A DNA stretch of 42,116 nucleotides from Rathayibacter sp. SD072. Lineage in GTDB: Bacteria; Actinomycetota; Actinomycetes; Actinomycetales; Microbacteriaceae. A program made the position numbers and the translations under genes. The notes beneath the pieces are model-generated. The model saw only the letters and a program-made list of their open reading frames with translations, was not told where the DNA came from and made no database searches. Positions within the stretch are counted from its first letter, which is position 1. Each line of letters starts with the position of its first letter. Below, one piece after another: positions 39,873 to 42,116 of the stretch. The stretch lies in contig NZ_JADILJ010000032.1 in assembly GCF_017355185.1 (NCBI RefSeq), positions 1-42,116 on the forward strand, in the 5' to 3' direction.

Positions 39873-41994
39873 GGGGCTCCTCGTCGGTGTCGGGGGTGCC
39901 GTCGGTGTGGGACGGGCTGTCGGCGTCGGACGGGTCGTCGGTCACGGGTGCATCGTCGGTGACGGGTGCGCCGTCGTCCGGGACGTCGACGTCGGAAGCC
40001 GGCGTACCGATGGCGTCCGCCTGCTCGTCGATGTCGCCGTCCCGCTCGAGAACGGCGTCGGCGTCGGCAGGATCGTCGAGCTCGATCGGCTCGTCGACCT
40101 CGGCGGGCTCGTCGTCCTCAGCCGACTCGTCGTCCTGGACGGGCGCGTCGTCCTGGACGGGCTCGTCGTCGTCACCGGACTCGTCCCCGAAGGCCGAGTC
40201 GTCGTCCTCGTCGTCCTGCTCCGCGCGCGGAGCGTCGGACGGCTCGTCCCTGTCGAGGTCGTCCTCGGAGTCGAGCACCGCGAACGCGTCGTCCTCCTCC
40301 TCCACGACCTCGATGGTCTCGTCGTCTCCACCGCCCTCCGCGACGAACACGGCACGGGCCGCGACGTCGGCGCGGCGCTGCCACTGGGCGGCCTCCTCCG
40401 TACGACCGAGCTCCTCGAGCACCGCCGCGTAGGCCGCGAACAGATCAGGGCTGTACGAGAAGGCGCGGTCGGGCTCGAGCTGCGGGATCTCGAGCTCCAT
40501 CAGAGCCAGCTCGGTCTGACCGAGGTCGAGGCGGGCGCCCGACATCGCGATCGCGAGCGAGACCTGCGCCCCGACGCTGAGCGTGCTGCGGTCGACGGAG
40601 CGGCCGAGCTCGAGCGCCTTGTCAGGACGTCCGACCCCGCGCTCACTGTCGACCATCAGCGGGACCTGCTCGTCCGATCCGGAGATGCGGCGGTAGGTGC
40701 GCAGCTCCCGCAGCGCGAGAGCGAAGTCGCCGATCGCGTAGGCAGAGATGGCGAGCGACTCGCGGACGATGGCGATGCGCCCCGCCCGACGGGCGGCAGA
40801 GAGCACGTGCCGGTGCGCGAGTTCGGGATCCTCCTCGAGGAGCCTCCCCGCCATCACCAGGTGCATCGCCACCCACTCGGCGTTCTCCTTCGTCAGCGTC
40901 TTGAGCTCGTTGCGCGCGACGCGGTCGAGGTCCTTGGCCTGCACGTCGTCCGGGAGCTCGGGGTCGTCGTGACGCGGGCGGACGGACTGGAGCGACCGGC
41001 GCTCGCGCTCCTCCTCCGTGATCTCCGGCTCCTCACGAGGAGCACCTCGGCCGGCGAAGCCGCGACCGCCCTGACGGTCACCGGCGCCACGCCGATCATC
41101 CGAGAAGGACCGCCCACCATCGCGGCCACCCCTCGCGTCACCGTCACGACGGGGACGCGAATCCCCGTCGGTCCGAGGACGGAAGTCGCCTTCGCGACGA
41201 GGACGCGAGTCACCGTCACGACGAGGACGCGAATCGCCGTCGGTCCGGGGACGGAAGTCGCCCTCCCGCCGCGGACGCGAATCGCCGTCACGCGGAGGTC
41301 GAGAGTCTCCGTCGCGGCGAGGACGCGGATCACCATCGGCACGGGGACGGAAATCGCCCTCCCGCCGAGGACGCGAATCGCCGTCACGCGAGGGACGGGA
41401 ATCACCATCACGACGAGGGCGGGAATCACCGTCCCGGCGCGGACGGGAGTCGCTGTCCGTCCGGGGACGGTAGTCGCCCTCACGGCGAGGACGGGAGTCA
41501 CCGTCACGGGCGGGACGTGCGTCGCCGTCCCGGCGGGGACGGGGATCACCATCAGTCCGGGGACGGTAGTCGCCCTCCCTGCGAGGACGCGAAGCACCAT
41601 CACGAGACGGACGCGAATCACCATCACGGCGGGGGCGGGAATCACCATCGGTCCGGGGACGGAAGTCGCCCTCCCGACGCGGACGCTGATCGCCCTCGCG
41701 CCGAGGACGGAAACCGCCGTCCGTCCGAGGACGGTAGTCGCCCTCCCGACGAGGACGGGAGTCGCCGTCACGCGCGGGACGTGCGTCGCCACCCCGCGAG
41801 GGACGGGAATCGCCCTCGGTCCGGGGACGGAAGTCGGCCTCCCGGCGCGGACGCTGATCGCCCTCGCGCCGAGGACGCTCGTCACGTCCGCCGCTGCGCG
41901 GGGCGGAGGAGCGGCCCGCTCCTCCCGCACGATCCGGACGCTGGTCGCGCCTGCCGGCTCCCCGGTCGTCGCCCTCGGGTGCTCTGTCGTCCAT
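39850..41994 (-). CDS. TPR-like protein with 32-copy charged octapeptide repeat (Rv1691-like)
   Basis: A 714-residue protein in three parts. Residues about 38-293 are some 32 copies of an 8-residue unit, roughly D(S/F/Y/A)RPRR(D/E)G, strongly charged and predicted disordered. Residues about 320-540 are helical, TPR-like (KDLDRVARNELKTLTKENAE, HRHVLSAARRAGRIAIVRES, ALALRELRTYRRISG, KALELGRSVDRST, AAYAAVLEELGRTEEAAQWQ); this is the part shared with Rv1691 homologues. Residues about 555-714 are an acidic tail, rich in Asp/Glu/Pro/Val. ATG 41994 has GAGGAACGC upstream. In actinobacteria the gene usually follows tyrS and precedes the HAD phosphatase; the latter order holds here. Function unknown. 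The basic/acidic pattern suggests RNA or ribosome contact or condensate formation, which is inference. Confidence 0.88.
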   Translation of the reverse strand: MDDRAPEGDDRGAGRRDQRPDRAGGAGRSSAPRSGGRDERPRREGDQRPRREADFRPRTEGDSRPSRGGDARPARDGDSRPRREGDYRPRTDGGFRPRREGDQRPRREGDFRPRTDGDSRPRRDGDSRPSRDGASRPRREGDYRPRTDGDPRPRRDGDARPARDGDSRPRREGDYRPRTDSDSRPRRDGDSRPRRDGDSRPSRDGDSRPRREGDFRPRADGDPRPRRDGDSRPPRDGDSRPRREGDFRPRTDGDSRPRRDGDSRPRREGDFRPRTDGDSRPRRDGDARGGRDGGRSFSDDRRGAGDRQGGRGFAGRGAPREEPEITEEERERRSLQSVRPRHDDPELPDDVQAKDLDRVARNELKTLTKENAEWVAMHLVMAGRLLEEDPELAHRHVLSAARRAGRIAIVRESLAISAYAIGDFALALRELRTYRRISGSDEQVPLMVDSERGVGRPDKALELGRSVDRSTLSVGAQVSLAIAMSGARLDLGQTELALMELEIPQLEPDRAFSYSPDLFAAYAAVLEELGRTEEAAQWQRRADVAARAVFVAEGGGDDETIEVVEEEDDAFAVLDSEDDLDRDEPSDAPRAEQDDEDDDSAFGDESGDDDEPVQDDAPVQDDESAEDDEPAEVDEPIELDDPADADAVLERDGDIDEQADAIGTPASDVDVPDDGAPVTDDAPVTDDPSDADSPSHTDGTPDTDEEPRVQNSEG
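41116..41883 (-). repeat. 24-bp tandem repeat coding for the RPRR(D/E)GD octapeptide
   Basis: About 32 in-frame units of 24 bp lie within the gene at 39850. Third-position changes vary strongly between units, so the peptide is kept while the DNA drifts, a sign of selection on the protein. Higher-order blocks are visible, such as DSRPRREG followed by D(F/Y)RPRTDG repeating every two to five units. Confidence 0.9.
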
Positions 41995-42116
41995 GCGTTC
42001 CTCGCCTGTCGTGATCGTGCGCTGTGGAGTTGAACCGCTCGAGGCGGCGGACGGCTCGAGGCCGTCGTCCCGTCCACCCTAACCCCGGCTCTCCTGCTCG
42101 CACAGGGCCGTCGGTC
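41995..42116. other. Upstream region of the repeat-protein gene, to the window edge
   Basis: Only the ribosome site GAGGAACGC is clear. No gene or promoter could be assigned. Confidence 0.35.

Noticed and set aside
41116-41883. CRISPR-like regular repeats
   Set aside because: The 24-bp units adjoin with no spacers, stay in frame inside a gene and code for a regular peptide.

Overview
The window is high-GC actinobacterial DNA, most likely from the family Microbacteriaceae (Rathayibacter-like). This rests on the GC-rich codon use, many GTG starts, LAxTG-type sortase anchoring, two copies of the small DUF7882 family common in Microbacteriaceae, and an E. coli-like PurF. The genus is inferred. 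I see no tRNA, rRNA, CRISPR array, insertion sequence or prophage.

Layout. (1) 1-4239: a translationally coupled trio: a processive family-2 glycosyltransferase (5' end cut by the window), a single-pass HlyD/lipoyl-like protein and a GH81 endo-beta-1,3-glucanase lipoprotein. It looks like a beta-glucan exopolysaccharide synthesis and export locus. (2) 4340-14321: purine-synthesis genes purM and purF (divergent) and purD, mixed with small membrane proteins, a LysR regulator, a sortase-anchored 5'-nucleotidase and an SCP2-like protein. purC lies at 34356. (3) 14322-14907: a gene-free stretch with about 20 copies of a degenerate 16-bp tandem repeat. (4) 14908-18473: epimerase, Nudix hydrolase, membrane protein and a short-chain dehydrogenase. 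(5) 18523-20680: a type III polyketide synthase, methyltransferase and membrane-protein operon. (6) 20695-27531: nitroreductase, DUF7882 protein, glutathione peroxidase, a three-domain LigD ligase bracketed by two related inverted-repeat elements, and an amino-acid permease. (7) 27772-32017: a lipoprotein and a complete Fe-siderophore ABC uptake operon under a DtxR/IdeR-type iron box. (8) 32183-38880: 2OG-Fe(II) oxygenase, a second stress-type SDR, purC, AraC and MarR regulators, a second DUF7882 gene coupled to a 65-aa gene, and an MFS exporter. (9) 38871-41994: a HAD phosphatase and a TPR-like protein, the same gene pair as mycobacterial Rv1692/Rv1691, the latter with about 32 copies of an 8-residue RPRRDGD-type repeat.

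A recurring feature is a TANNNT-like -10 element 6-7 nt before an ATG/GTG (purM, lysR, purD, Nudix, type III PKS, iron-binding protein, MFS), which suggests widespread leaderless transcription. The most unusual items are the beta-glucan-type operon, the pair of covarying inverted-repeat elements flanking ligD, the 16-bp array, the operator-like repeat over the PKS start, and the 32-copy charged repeat protein.
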